Shown here in pieces: positions 25,756 to 33,550 of a stretch of 64,000 nt of DNA. The translations under genes were made by a program, and so were the position numbers. Where the stretch lies: the NCBI GenBank assembly GCA_965237775.1, contig OZ250155.1, positions 1,550,001-1,614,000 of the forward strand. The letters run 5' to 3'. The notes under the pieces were generated by a model. The model was not told the origin of the DNA, made no database searches, and worked only from the letters and a program-made list of their open reading frames with translations. This DNA is from CATOSP01 sp965237775 (GTDB lineage: Bacteria; Chloroflexota; Dehalococcoidia; Lucifugimonadales; UBA3495). Every line of letters begins with the position of its first letter. The first letter of the stretch is position 1.

Positions 25756-27123
25756 ATGCTCACGAACATTCGCCTACGAAACTTCAAAGCATTCAAGGAT
25801 ACGGGCAGTCTCGAGATTGCCCCGTTGACCGTCTTGACGGGGCCTAATAGCTCGGGGAAGAGCGCCATTCTCCGGGCGATGATGGCTCTTCGCCAGACTG
25901 TCGAGAGCCGTGATGCCGCCACCGCATTCGTGCCTTCTGGAAGTTACGTCGATCTCGGTGCATACGAGGAGTTTGCGTTCGGAGGTGATATTAAATCGTC
26001 GGTCAGTTTCGATGTCGGATGTAGGGTTCATGCGGGCCAGGTTCCAATTCTCGGCGTTCCAATTACAATCAGTGAGGGAGCGAACGACCTTCATCTATCG
26101 ATAGAGATTGCGTATCTGTCCTCCTCCGATAGGATATACCTCGTTGAATCGGTTATAGAGTCAGAACGGGAAGGTGTACGAATCCATAGGACTACTAAAC
26201 GCGGCAAAGCTATCGGAAGGTCGTATAGAACCCGAGTCGCGGACTCAATCGAGTTCGAAGTTGATCTGGTTGACACAGCGACGGCGAAATTCTCCGCTAC
26301 GCCTCCGTTCCACGTCAGTGATACCAAACGTCTCGACAATGAAGCGAGTAGGAACAGGCTTATGGGTATTCAGATGTGTCGGGATGTGGAGGATCGAGTG
26401 TTTCGAGAACTGTCCGGGCTAATTTACATCGGGCCTCTGCGAGAGCGCCCGAAGCGGATGTACATCTCTACTGGAGAAACGCCGAGGGAGGTCGGCATTG
26501 CTGGGGAATTAGGACCGGCAGTTCTTTGGAGCGCATCAGGGGACAGGGTACTGAACTTGAAAGACAGGGCATGTCGATGGTGTTCTCACATGGATTTGGG
26601 TGCTGAAATCCGGCTAGACACAATGTATGGAGGCTACTTCCAAGTATTTGTACTTGACCCTAATACGTCCATGCCCATAAATCTTCCAGACGTCGGTTTC
26701 GGCATGGGTCAGATTCTCCCAATTCTGATTCAAGGACTGATTGCTCCTCCAGGTGCAACTTTGCTGCTGGAGCAGCCTGAAATTCATCTGCATCCGAAGG
26801 TTCAGGCCGACCTGGCCGATTTTCTCCTTGAAGTTAGTCAACGCGGTGTAGGCGTGATCGTAGAGACCCATAGTGAACACCTAATGACTCGCCTACAAAG
26901 GAGGATAGCTGAAGAGACACTAAATCCCGAGGATGTGGCCCTCTATTACGTTACCCCATCCAGGGACGGCTCGTCCTTGGAGCGTGTGGTGATCGACGAG
27001 TTCGGCCAAATCCCGTCTGCTCCTGAAGGTTTCTTCGAGGAAGGGTTTGAGGAGACGTTTAAGTTCATGAGTGCGGTAGGCGCTCGAAAGGCACAAGGAA
27101 ACCGGACCGGAGACAGTAAATAG
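25756..27123 (+). CDS. AAA family ATPase (AAA15/DUF3696, ABC-type head)
   Basis: 455 aa. It has the RecF/SMC-like N-terminus (LTNIRLRNFKAFKDTGSLEI), Walker A GPNSSGKS around residues 30-36, a DUF3696-like signature GFGMGQILPILIQGL, Walker B TLLLEQPEIHLHP and a switch His in VIVETHSEHLMTRL. No coiled coil or TOPRIM domain is present, unlike OLD or GajA. The C-terminal PEGFFEEGFEE segment is typical of DUF3696 proteins. G+C is lower than the neighbours (a hand count of bases 26161-26220 gives 30 of 60, against 41 of 60 at 25021-25080), suggesting acquisition. A PIN nuclease gene starts 8 bases after its stop. Probable regulator/sensor of that nuclease. Confidence 0.85.
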   Translation: MLTNIRLRNFKAFKDTGSLEIAPLTVLTGPNSSGKSAILRAMMALRQTVESRDAATAFVPSGSYVDLGAYEEFAFGGDIKSSVSFDVGCRVHAGQVPILGVPITISEGANDLHLSIEIAYLSSSDRIYLVESVIESEREGVRIHRTTKRGKAIGRSYRTRVADSIEFEVDLVDTATAKFSATPPFHVSDTKRLDNEASRNRLMGIQMCRDVEDRVFRELSGLIYIGPLRERPKRMYISTGETPREVGIAGELGPAVLWSASGDRVLNLKDRACRWCSHMDLGAEIRLDTMYGGYFQVFVLDPNTSMPINLPDVGFGMGQILPILIQGLIAPPGATLLLEQPEIHLHPKVQADLADFLLEVSQRGVGVIVETHSEHLMTRLQRRIAEETLNPEDVALYYVTPSRDGSSLERVVIDEFGQIPSAPEGFFEEGFEETFKFMSAVGARKAQGNRTGDSK

Positions 27124-27131
27124 TCGAGGCG

Positions 27132-27578
27132 ATGGATTGGGTGATCGATACTGACGTGTTGGTAAGGGCGGAACAGGGCGATGAGCGGCACGATCACTGC
27201 TTCAACGTACTACGATTGTTGGGAGCTATCCGGGCTTCGAACCACGTGATTGCGGTAGACGACGGCGATATGATCAATCGAGAATATCGCAAGAATCTAG
27301 ACTCTTCCGGACTCGTGTACCGATTTTTGCAGAGTTTTGCTAGTCGCGGTCGAGTTCGGTACGTGTCGGGAAGACTTACCAACCGCATCTCACGCGACCT
27401 ACGGAATCGGCGCTTTGACCCTGACGATGATGTATTTGTCGCGGTGGCTTCCAGATCCTCCAGTGGGCGGCTAGTCGCCGAGGAGACTGACTATTCGGTG
27501 ACGATAGTGGACTACCTGTCGAACCGCGGTGTCGGAGTGATCAATTGCGAGGTAGCCTCTGGCGAGGCAAATCCATAA
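27132..27578 (+). CDS. PIN-like nuclease paired with the ATPase
   Basis: 148 aa. The acidic residues of a PIN RNase are all recognisable: Asp6/Asp8 in VIDTDVLVRAE, Glu51 in MINREYRK, Asp98-Asp100 in FDPDDDVFVAVA, and Asp120 in AEETDYSV. VapC toxins have the same order, but this protein is a little longer and lacks a VapB-like antitoxin; the upstream ATPase takes that position. Predicted metal-dependent RNase acting on RNA (tRNA, mRNA or rRNA unknown). Same lower GC as the ATPase and probably co-transcribed. Confidence 0.7.
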   Translation: MDWVIDTDVLVRAEQGDERHDHCFNVLRLLGAIRASNHVIAVDDGDMINREYRKNLDSSGLVYRFLQSFASRGRVRYVSGRLTNRISRDLRNRRFDPDDDVFVAVASRSSSGRLVAEETDYSVTIVDYLSNRGVGVINCEVASGEANP

Positions 27579-27600
27579 AATTACGCCTCCACTGCCCGAC

Positions 27601-28383
27601 CTACTCCTCCGCCACTACATAATTGCGCAGGGTGCCGACGCCGCTGATTTCGACCTCGATGGTGTCTCCTGGGAACATGTCGCCGTCCGCTCCCTGGGTG
27701 CCCATCCATAGGACGTCGCCCGGATAGAGGGTGGCGTACTTGCTCAGCTCGTGTATCCAGGTGGCGGCATCCCAGATTTGGTCCGCCGAGGAAAAGTCCT
27801 CCCAGACCACCCCGTTATGGCGCACGATGATGCGGAAGCCCTTCGGGTCTAGACCGGTTACGATCCACGGACCCAGGGGCTTCCAAGTGTCGCAGTTCTT
27901 GCCCCGGAACATGGTCCGGTCGGCTTGCTGCCAGGGCCGTTGGCTGATGTCGTTGCCGATGGTGTAGCCGAACACGTAGTCTAGGGCCTCGCTGACAGGA
28001 ACGTTTCGGGCTTTTCGCCCCATCACTACCGCAAGCTGGCCTTCGGGCTGTACTGCTCCGGAGGACTCCGCGGGCACGACAATATTCTCTTCGGAGCCAA
28101 TGATGGCATGGACCGAGCGGTAGTTGGGAGATGGCCGGTCTGGGTAGGACGGCGGCGACCCCCTCCGTGCGGCCATGCCCTCCACGTGGCCCCGGTAGTT
28201 GGGACCGGCGGCGTAGAGCATCCCCGGCTTGATTGGAGCCAGGAGCTTTACATCGGCCAGGGCGTAGGCGTGGTTGGTTACCGCATAGTCCGTAAGCGGG
28301 TCACCCCAAACTTCGGTTACGTTGCCGTCCTCGACGATGCCGAAGCTGGTTTTGCCGGCGTTCTCAAACCTGCACCAGATCAT
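27601..28383 (-). CDS. Fumarylacetoacetate hydrolase family protein
   Basis: 260 aa. The FAH fold is seen from KLLAPIKPGMLYAAGPNYRGH, VFGYTIGNDISQRPWQ, MFRGKNCDTWKPLGPWIVTG and YPGDVLWMGTQGADG. Family members hydrolyse or decarboxylate beta-diketo acids, or isomerise homoprotocatechuate products. The canonical metal-ligand motif E-x-E-L reads PEGQLAVVMG here, so the second Glu is Gln, while the Asp of GNDIS is kept. ATG with GGGGATGAG upstream. Convergent with the PIN gene. Confidence 0.87.
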   Translation of the reverse strand: MIWCRFENAGKTSFGIVEDGNVTEVWGDPLTDYAVTNHAYALADVKLLAPIKPGMLYAAGPNYRGHVEGMAARRGSPPSYPDRPSPNYRSVHAIIGSEENIVVPAESSGAVQPEGQLAVVMGRKARNVPVSEALDYVFGYTIGNDISQRPWQQADRTMFRGKNCDTWKPLGPWIVTGLDPKGFRIIVRHNGVVWEDFSSADQIWDAATWIHELSKYATLYPGDVLWMGTQGADGDMFPGDTIEVEISGVGTLRNYVVAEE

Positions 28384-28500
28384 ATTCTCATCCCCAGAGG
28401 CGCGAATTTGAGGTATAAGGGAACATACGCGCCTGTAGTGTTCCGGTCAGCCGCATTATATCCCCAGGACTACAACTGGAAAAGAAAGTTCTCGTCCCGG

Positions 28501-28529
28501 TTGCAGCGCTGTCCTATCGACGCTATATT
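28501..28529 (+). promoter_or_regulatory. Probable promoter of the first CoA-transferase pair
   Basis: TTGCAG (28501-28506), 17-base spacer, TATATT (28524-28529), within the 235-base divergent gap between the FAH-family gene and the CoA-transferase gene. Predicted leader about 83 bases. Nothing else is seen in the gap except an unassigned TATAAT on the minus strand near 28455. Confidence 0.55.
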
Positions 28530-28618
28530 CGTGGCTACGGTTGCCCGAGGAGCAGCAATGCTAAAGATGATCCCCATCTCGCTGCTTGCGGACCCAGTCT
28601 AAATTCAGTCGAGGACAC

Positions 28619-29830
28619 TTGCCTGACCTGGCATTAGAAGACGTCAAAGTTCTGGACCTCACTCATCACGTCGCAGGTCCGTACTGCACCAAGTTGTTGG
28701 CGGACTACGGCGCGGACGTGATCAAGGTTGAGCGTCCGGGGTTGGGAGACTCCGCCAGAAGTATGGGGCCGTTCCCCGGAGATGCGCCGCACCGGGAGAG
28801 GAGCGGGATATTTCTCCACCTGAACACCAACAAACGGGGCATCACCTTGGACCTCAAGAGCCGCGCCGGGGCTAAGGTGGTCAAGGAACTCGCCCGGGAT
28901 GTGGACATTCTGGTCGAGAACTTCCGCCCCGGGACGATGGAACGCTTTGGGCTCGGCTACGACACCCTGCGGGTCGTCAACCCCGGTCTGGTAATGACCT
29001 CCATCTCAAACTTTGGACAGACCGGCCCCTACCGCGATTATCGCAGCGCCGAGATCATGGTCTACGGGATGGGCGGAGAGATGTATTCCACAGGCCTGGA
29101 TGAGCGGGAACCCGTCAAACTGGGCGTCAACGTCCACCTGTACCAGGGTGGAGGAGTGGCGGCGGTTGCTACTATGGGCGCTCTCTTTGCTTCCAGACTC
29201 CAGGGACTCGGGCAGCACGTCGACGTATCGTTGATGGAAACCCAGGTGGGTTCCATAGACCGCAGGATGAGTATGCTCCTGACCTACCAATACACGGGAG
29301 AGGTCACCGGGCGCTCGCCGCTGCGGACTGCCGGTTATCCCAACGGCGTTTACCCGTCTTCCGACGGTTACTTCCAGATCAGCGGCTCAAGGAATTACTT
29401 CCCCAGGGCCGTGACCATGATGGGGTATCCTGACTTCCTCGACGATCCTAAATGGCACGAACCAGACGCCCAATTGGACGCCGACCTTCAGGAAGAATTC
29501 GAACCCCTTTTCCTGATGTGGACATTGGAGCGCACCAAATACGAGGCGTGGCACACCGCCCAGAAATCGAGAGTCCTGAGCGCCCCACTGAACACGATGG
29601 AAGACCTGGCCCACGACCCGGAGTTTTTGCGCCGGGGAGCGTTCGAGGAAATCGATCATCCAGCGGCGGGACGGCTGAAGTACCCCGGACGTCCTTTCGA
29701 GATGTCCGAGTCGCCCTGGACTGTCCGGCGGCCAGCGCCACTTCTAGGGGAACACAACCGAGAAGCACTATTCGGACTCGGCAACACCGATGAAGACGTG
29801 GTCCGGTTGAGGGCTCAGGGCGTAATATGA
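28619..29830 (+). CDS. Class III CoA-transferase (CaiB/BaiF), copy 1
   Basis: About 403 aa. N-terminal LEDVKVLDLTHHVAGPYCTKLLADYGADVIKVE is broken here into LDLTHHVAGPYCTKLLADYG and GADVIKVERPG, both family hallmarks. Catalytic Asp is in HVDVSLMET (equivalent to formyl-CoA transferase Asp169). C-terminal HPAAGRLKYPGRPF and LLGEHNREALFGLG are typical. It moves CoA between acyl-CoA and a free carboxylate; substrate unknown. TTG at 28619 with GAGGA upstream; TTG at 28586 would add 11 residues. Followed 27 bases later by copy 2. Confidence 0.88.
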   Translation: MPDLALEDVKVLDLTHHVAGPYCTKLLADYGADVIKVERPGLGDSARSMGPFPGDAPHRERSGIFLHLNTNKRGITLDLKSRAGAKVVKELARDVDILVENFRPGTMERFGLGYDTLRVVNPGLVMTSISNFGQTGPYRDYRSAEIMVYGMGGEMYSTGLDEREPVKLGVNVHLYQGGGVAAVATMGALFASRLQGLGQHVDVSLMETQVGSIDRRMSMLLTYQYTGEVTGRSPLRTAGYPNGVYPSSDGYFQISGSRNYFPRAVTMMGYPDFLDDPKWHEPDAQLDADLQEEFEPLFLMWTLERTKYEAWHTAQKSRVLSAPLNTMEDLAHDPEFLRRGAFEEIDHPAAGRLKYPGRPFEMSESPWTVRRPAPLLGEHNREALFGLGNTDEDVVRLRAQGVI

Positions 29831-29857
29831 CCCGAAGCGAGTCAAGAAGGAGCAGGC

Positions 29858-31156
29858 GTGGCTAACCTCCCCTTGGAAGGCATCCGGATACTTGACATAA
29901 CCGTTGTGTGGGCGGGCCCCTACTGCACGTCGTTCCTGGCGGACCTGGGAGCCGAAGTAATCCGGGTCGAGACGATCAACACTTTCGTCCCGTTGGGGCG
30001 GGGGTCCATGGCCCATCCAACCGAGGCGATGCTCAAGGCGATGGGCTCTTTCGCCGGGGGCACTCCCGACCGGCTTCCCGGCAAGCGGCCCTGGAACCGC
30101 TTCCCTCTCTTCAACGCTCACGCCCGGAACAAGAGGAGTGTGACGCTGGACCTTCTGCGTCCGGGCGGGATGGACATATTCAAGCGGCTGGTCAAGATCA
30201 GCGACGTCTTCGTGGAAAACAACCCCACGGAGACCATGGAAAAATTGGGCATTTCCTACTCCCTACTAAAAGAGGAAAACCCGGAGATCATAATGCTCCG
30301 GATGCCCGCCTATAGCAACGACGGGGTTTATCAGAACTACCGGGCGTTCGGGCTGCACATCGAGGGTGTGGTTGGCCATACCCTGCTGCGCGGCTACGAG
30401 GACATGGACGCCACCGCCAACAGCAGCGTGCTCATGTCCGACGCCACCGCCGGGACCCAGGGCGCGTTCGCCGTCATGGCCGCCTTGCACTACCGGAACC
30501 GGACAGGCAAGGGGCAGTTGATCGAGCTTTCCCAGGCGGAGAACGTGCTGCCCTTCATGGGGCAACCCTTCCTGGATTACTCGATGAACCAACGCAGCGC
30601 CAGCGCAACCGGCAACCGCCACCCCTCGGCGGTCCAGGGCTGCTACCCTTCCAAGGGTGAGGACCGTTGGGTAACCATCACCATCTTTGGTGACGATGAT
30701 TGGGAGGCGTTCATCGGGGCCATTGGCAGTCCTGAGTGGGCGGAGGACGAGAAATTCACCGACTCCCTGAGCCGTTACCAGCATCAGGCGGACCTTGACC
30801 GCCTGATCGCGGAATGGACGAGCCAGCTAGACCACTACGAAGTAATGCGCCGTCTTCAGGAAGTGGGAGTGGCGGCGGGACCGGTCCTTGACCAACGGGA
30901 CGCCTACGCGGACCCTCATCTGGACCACCGAGGGATCTTCGAGGAAGTTACCCAAGAAGACGCAGGCACCCATCGGTATCCTGGGACGCCCTATAAGATG
31001 TCCGAATATCCCATGCGAATCAGGCGCGGTCCGGTGCGGCTAGGCGAGGACAACGAGTACGTGTACAAGACGCTTTTGGACTATTCTGACGAAGAATACG
31101 CCGAGTTTGAGAAGCAGGGTCATATCGGTATGGACTACGCCGACGATGTTCCTTAG
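29858..31156 (+). CDS. Class III CoA-transferase (CaiB/BaiF), copy 2
   Basis: 432 aa. Begins LEGIRILDITVVWAGPYCTS and SFLADLGAEVIRVET. The catalytic position reads QLIELSQAENV, a Glu where most relatives have Asp. C-terminal RYPGTPYKMSEYP and RLGEDNEYVYKTLLDY agree with the family. GTG start with AAGGAG. Together with copy 1 it may form a heteromeric enzyme or handle paired substrates; this is inference from the tandem arrangement. Confidence 0.87.
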   Translation: MANLPLEGIRILDITVVWAGPYCTSFLADLGAEVIRVETINTFVPLGRGSMAHPTEAMLKAMGSFAGGTPDRLPGKRPWNRFPLFNAHARNKRSVTLDLLRPGGMDIFKRLVKISDVFVENNPTETMEKLGISYSLLKEENPEIIMLRMPAYSNDGVYQNYRAFGLHIEGVVGHTLLRGYEDMDATANSSVLMSDATAGTQGAFAVMAALHYRNRTGKGQLIELSQAENVLPFMGQPFLDYSMNQRSASATGNRHPSAVQGCYPSKGEDRWVTITIFGDDDWEAFIGAIGSPEWAEDEKFTDSLSRYQHQADLDRLIAEWTSQLDHYEVMRRLQEVGVAAGPVLDQRDAYADPHLDHRGIFEEVTQEDAGTHRYPGTPYKMSEYPMRIRRGPVRLGEDNEYVYKTLLDYSDEEYAEFEKQGHIGMDYADDVP

Positions 31157-31186
31157 AGTGGTCAACTTACCAAACCGGGGTTGCGG

Positions 31187-32902
31187 TCAGAAAAGCTCGG
31201 ATATCTCCCGTTCCAGTTGCTCGTCCGGCGTCTCTGACGTGTGGAATGCCCGTGTGGCGGGTCCCCGGCTAAGCTGCTCGTAGGACTCCGCGGAGCCGTA
31301 TTCCCTAGTGCGGACTACGACCGGCATCGGAACGGCGTGGCCGAAAATCAATGCCTGCTGCTTCGCCTCCAGCCTGGACAATACGGTCCTTAGCTGACGG
31401 CTCCCTGACGTGCCGGAAAGGACCGCCTCGATGTCCCGGTCGTTGTCCAGGAGGCACGTAAGCCTGGTACCGACCTGGCTCATGACCTCCGCGTCGATGC
31501 CGCTGGGCCTCTGGTCGATGACCATGAGCGTGACGTTGTACTTACGCAATTCCCTGGCGATGGTGCCGAAGATCGTATGTCCGGCCACGGCAGGGCTCAG
31601 GAACTTATGGGCTTCTTCGATGACAATCACCAGAGGCCTGGGGTCCTGGCCGTGTCCACCCTCGGCCTCTTCCTTGCGCTCGACATACCTTGCGTGGATC
31701 CGCCGCGATAGCAGGTTGGTCACCAACATGTATGCGGTGAGATCGCGGCCATACCTGCCAAACTCCAATACCACGTGCTGACCACGTTCCAGGTGCTCGA
31801 TGATACGCTCCGACGCGTCCCCGCCTCCGCTTTCGACCAGGAAACCGAACCGTTTGAGCCTGGTCAGCCGGTTATACAGGGCTCCCAGTGCCGCGGGTTG
31901 CACCTGTATTTCAGCGGCCAGCTCGAAAACCCTGTCTCTGCCTTCGTACTCCAGGAATGTCCGCATCCACTCGCGTTGTCCGAACCTTTGCTGCAGGTTG
32001 AACGCGGCGGACGCGGCAACGTCGGACAGGTTCAGGGTCTCGCGCAGCATCTCGATGTCTTCGGGCTCTATGTCGCCGTAACCAATGCGCACTACATCGT
32101 CTACGGACGACTTGCGCCTGCGGGAGCTTTCCTCGTCCAGGCTGAAGGTGGACACGCGGGATGGGAACAGTTGCTTGAGCCCTTTGACGAATCGTTGACC
32201 CTCGGCATCGGCGGCGCCCCAGCCGTATTCGCTGTGCATGTCGAAGATCAACGAGGAGGCTTCGCCGCCTTGGAGGATACCGACCAGGAGCAACCGGGTG
32301 AGGAAGGTCTTTCCCGTGCCGCTCTTGCCAAAGACGCCGATGGAACGCCGCACCAACTCCCCCACGTCAAGGCAGAGCTTATGTTCCATGTCCAGGGGAT
32401 TGCCGATCCAGAAGTGGCTTTGGTCTTCCGCGCCGAACACTAGCTCCACGTCTCGTTGGGAAGCCACCCGGGTCCGCGAGAAGTGCGGTGGGATGGTCTT
32501 GGCCGCGGTGGGCGCGTCGGTTTCGTCTCCGGCAACGCTCGGCATGATTAACTGAGGCAACACGGAGATTGCGCCGTAGGCCACCGTTCCCGCAACGACC
32601 TGGGCGACCAGAGGGTCATCCACCAGGGCGGGAGTCTGCTTTAGCCTGGGGTCGGAACTGCCCAGAGAAACGTCGGTAACGACGCCAAAGAAACGGTGGT
32701 TGGCTCCCTGCATCGTTACCAGGGTGCCCGCCTTGACATCGTCCACGGGCGTATCCGGGTCGAGCCGCACCTCCAGCCCCTGGCTCAGAGACCCGTCCAG
32801 CACCATTCCCAGGTATTGGCCTGGGAACTGGCTCGAAGAGTTAGTCTCGTCTCCCGGACCAGGGGCGGTGGAACCGTTTAGCGGCTGGAATTTGCCGGTC
32901 AT
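31187..32902 (-). CDS. herA: HerA-type DNA translocase/helicase (DUF87 ATPase)
   Basis: 571 aa. An N-terminal HAS-barrel-like region (residues ~25-130) precedes the FtsK/HerA ATPase: Walker A FGKSGTGKTFLTRLLL, Walker B LVIVIEEAHKFLSP, and the downstream VTLMVIDQRPSGIDAEVMSQ arginine-bearing region. HerA normally works as a hexamer with the NurA nuclease in DNA end resection. No NurA is adjacent; the upstream partner is a small HAS-barrel-like protein whose stop overlaps this ATG by 4 bases. Gene symbol given for family, not for proven role. Confidence 0.85.
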   Translation of the reverse strand: MTGKFQPLNGSTAPGPGDETNSSSQFPGQYLGMVLDGSLSQGLEVRLDPDTPVDDVKAGTLVTMQGANHRFFGVVTDVSLGSSDPRLKQTPALVDDPLVAQVVAGTVAYGAISVLPQLIMPSVAGDETDAPTAAKTIPPHFSRTRVASQRDVELVFGAEDQSHFWIGNPLDMEHKLCLDVGELVRRSIGVFGKSGTGKTFLTRLLLVGILQGGEASSLIFDMHSEYGWGAADAEGQRFVKGLKQLFPSRVSTFSLDEESSRRRKSSVDDVVRIGYGDIEPEDIEMLRETLNLSDVAASAAFNLQQRFGQREWMRTFLEYEGRDRVFELAAEIQVQPAALGALYNRLTRLKRFGFLVESGGGDASERIIEHLERGQHVVLEFGRYGRDLTAYMLVTNLLSRRIHARYVERKEEAEGGHGQDPRPLVIVIEEAHKFLSPAVAGHTIFGTIARELRKYNVTLMVIDQRPSGIDAEVMSQVGTRLTCLLDNDRDIEAVLSGTSGSRQLRTVLSRLEAKQQALIFGHAVPMPVVVRTREYGSAESYEQLSRGPATRAFHTSETPDEQLEREISELF

Positions 32903-33498
32903 GATGTAACCGTCCTGAGTACGGCGTTCAGCCTTGGCAGGTCGCCGGACAACTCGGTTGCAAGGGTCCTCGCTGCACGGGTCAGGAATGACGCGGCATC
33001 GGAATGGGTGGCCGCAGCCTCCCGCAGAAATGCCGAGACCACTTCGTCGACTGCGGGCACGCCGGAGTTAAGCAGAAGCCGGAGCCAGTCCAGCCTGGAA
33101 GTAAATTTCTCCACCTGCTCCGGAGTGCAGGTGTAAACGAAGGAATGAATCCTGGGAGGCTGAGGCGGGAGGTAGGGGCGGACTGCCTCGCTGTTTCCGT
33201 GGCCGGTGATCAAAGCATCGAACCGGGAGGTGAGCAGCCTGTTGAGTTGAGGGTTCTCCTGGAACACCTCTTCTTCAGTCGCCGCGGCCTCTCCCCTGGC
33301 CAACACGGGGCGGCTAGGGTCGAGGGGTTCGGTGCCAATCCGGTATACAACCGCGTAGATGTCCGGGGAACCGGTGCGAACCAAGCATCCTAGGGAGGAC
33401 GTGTCGTAAAGCTGGTAACTCTGGGCCACAAACGACGTGGAATTCGCCTCCACCACCTCCCCCAACCTCCGGGGCAGCGGCGCGTCCGCTGCGGTCAT
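32899..33498 (-). CDS. HAS-barrel-like protein coupled to HerA
   Basis: 199 aa. N-terminal segment LGEVVEANSTSFVAQSYQLY and GCLVRTGSPDIYAVVYRIGTE resembles the HAS-barrel found at the N-terminus of HerA proteins and in stand-alone partners in some Cyanobacteria and Chloroflexota. The C-terminal half is helical with no catalytic motif I can recognise, and it lacks the NurA DGS-type motifs. Overlaps herA by 4 bases (ATGA), so the two are translationally coupled and likely interact. Confidence 0.6.
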   Translation of the reverse strand: MTAADAPLPRRLGEVVEANSTSFVAQSYQLYDTSSLGCLVRTGSPDIYAVVYRIGTEPLDPSRPVLARGEAAATEEEVFQENPQLNRLLTSRFDALITGHGNSEAVRPYLPPQPPRIHSFVYTCTPEQVEKFTSRLDWLRLLLNSGVPAVDEVVSAFLREAAATHSDAASFLTRAARTLATELSGDLPRLNAVLRTVTS

Positions 33499-33550
33499 CT
33501 CACCTCCAGGAATAGGGCATCGAGCATCGGCGGGTCATAGTGGGCGCACG

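Noticed and set aside
25756..27578. Naming the ATPase-PIN pair as PARIS, Septu, Gabija or a VapBC system
   Set aside because: The second protein is PIN-like, not TOPRIM or HNH, the ATPase has no TOPRIM domain, and no antitoxin of VapB type is present.
32899..33498. NurA nuclease as HerA partner
   Set aside because: The 199-aa protein lacks the NurA acidic DGS-type motifs and is shorter than NurA; it looks like a HAS-barrel protein.
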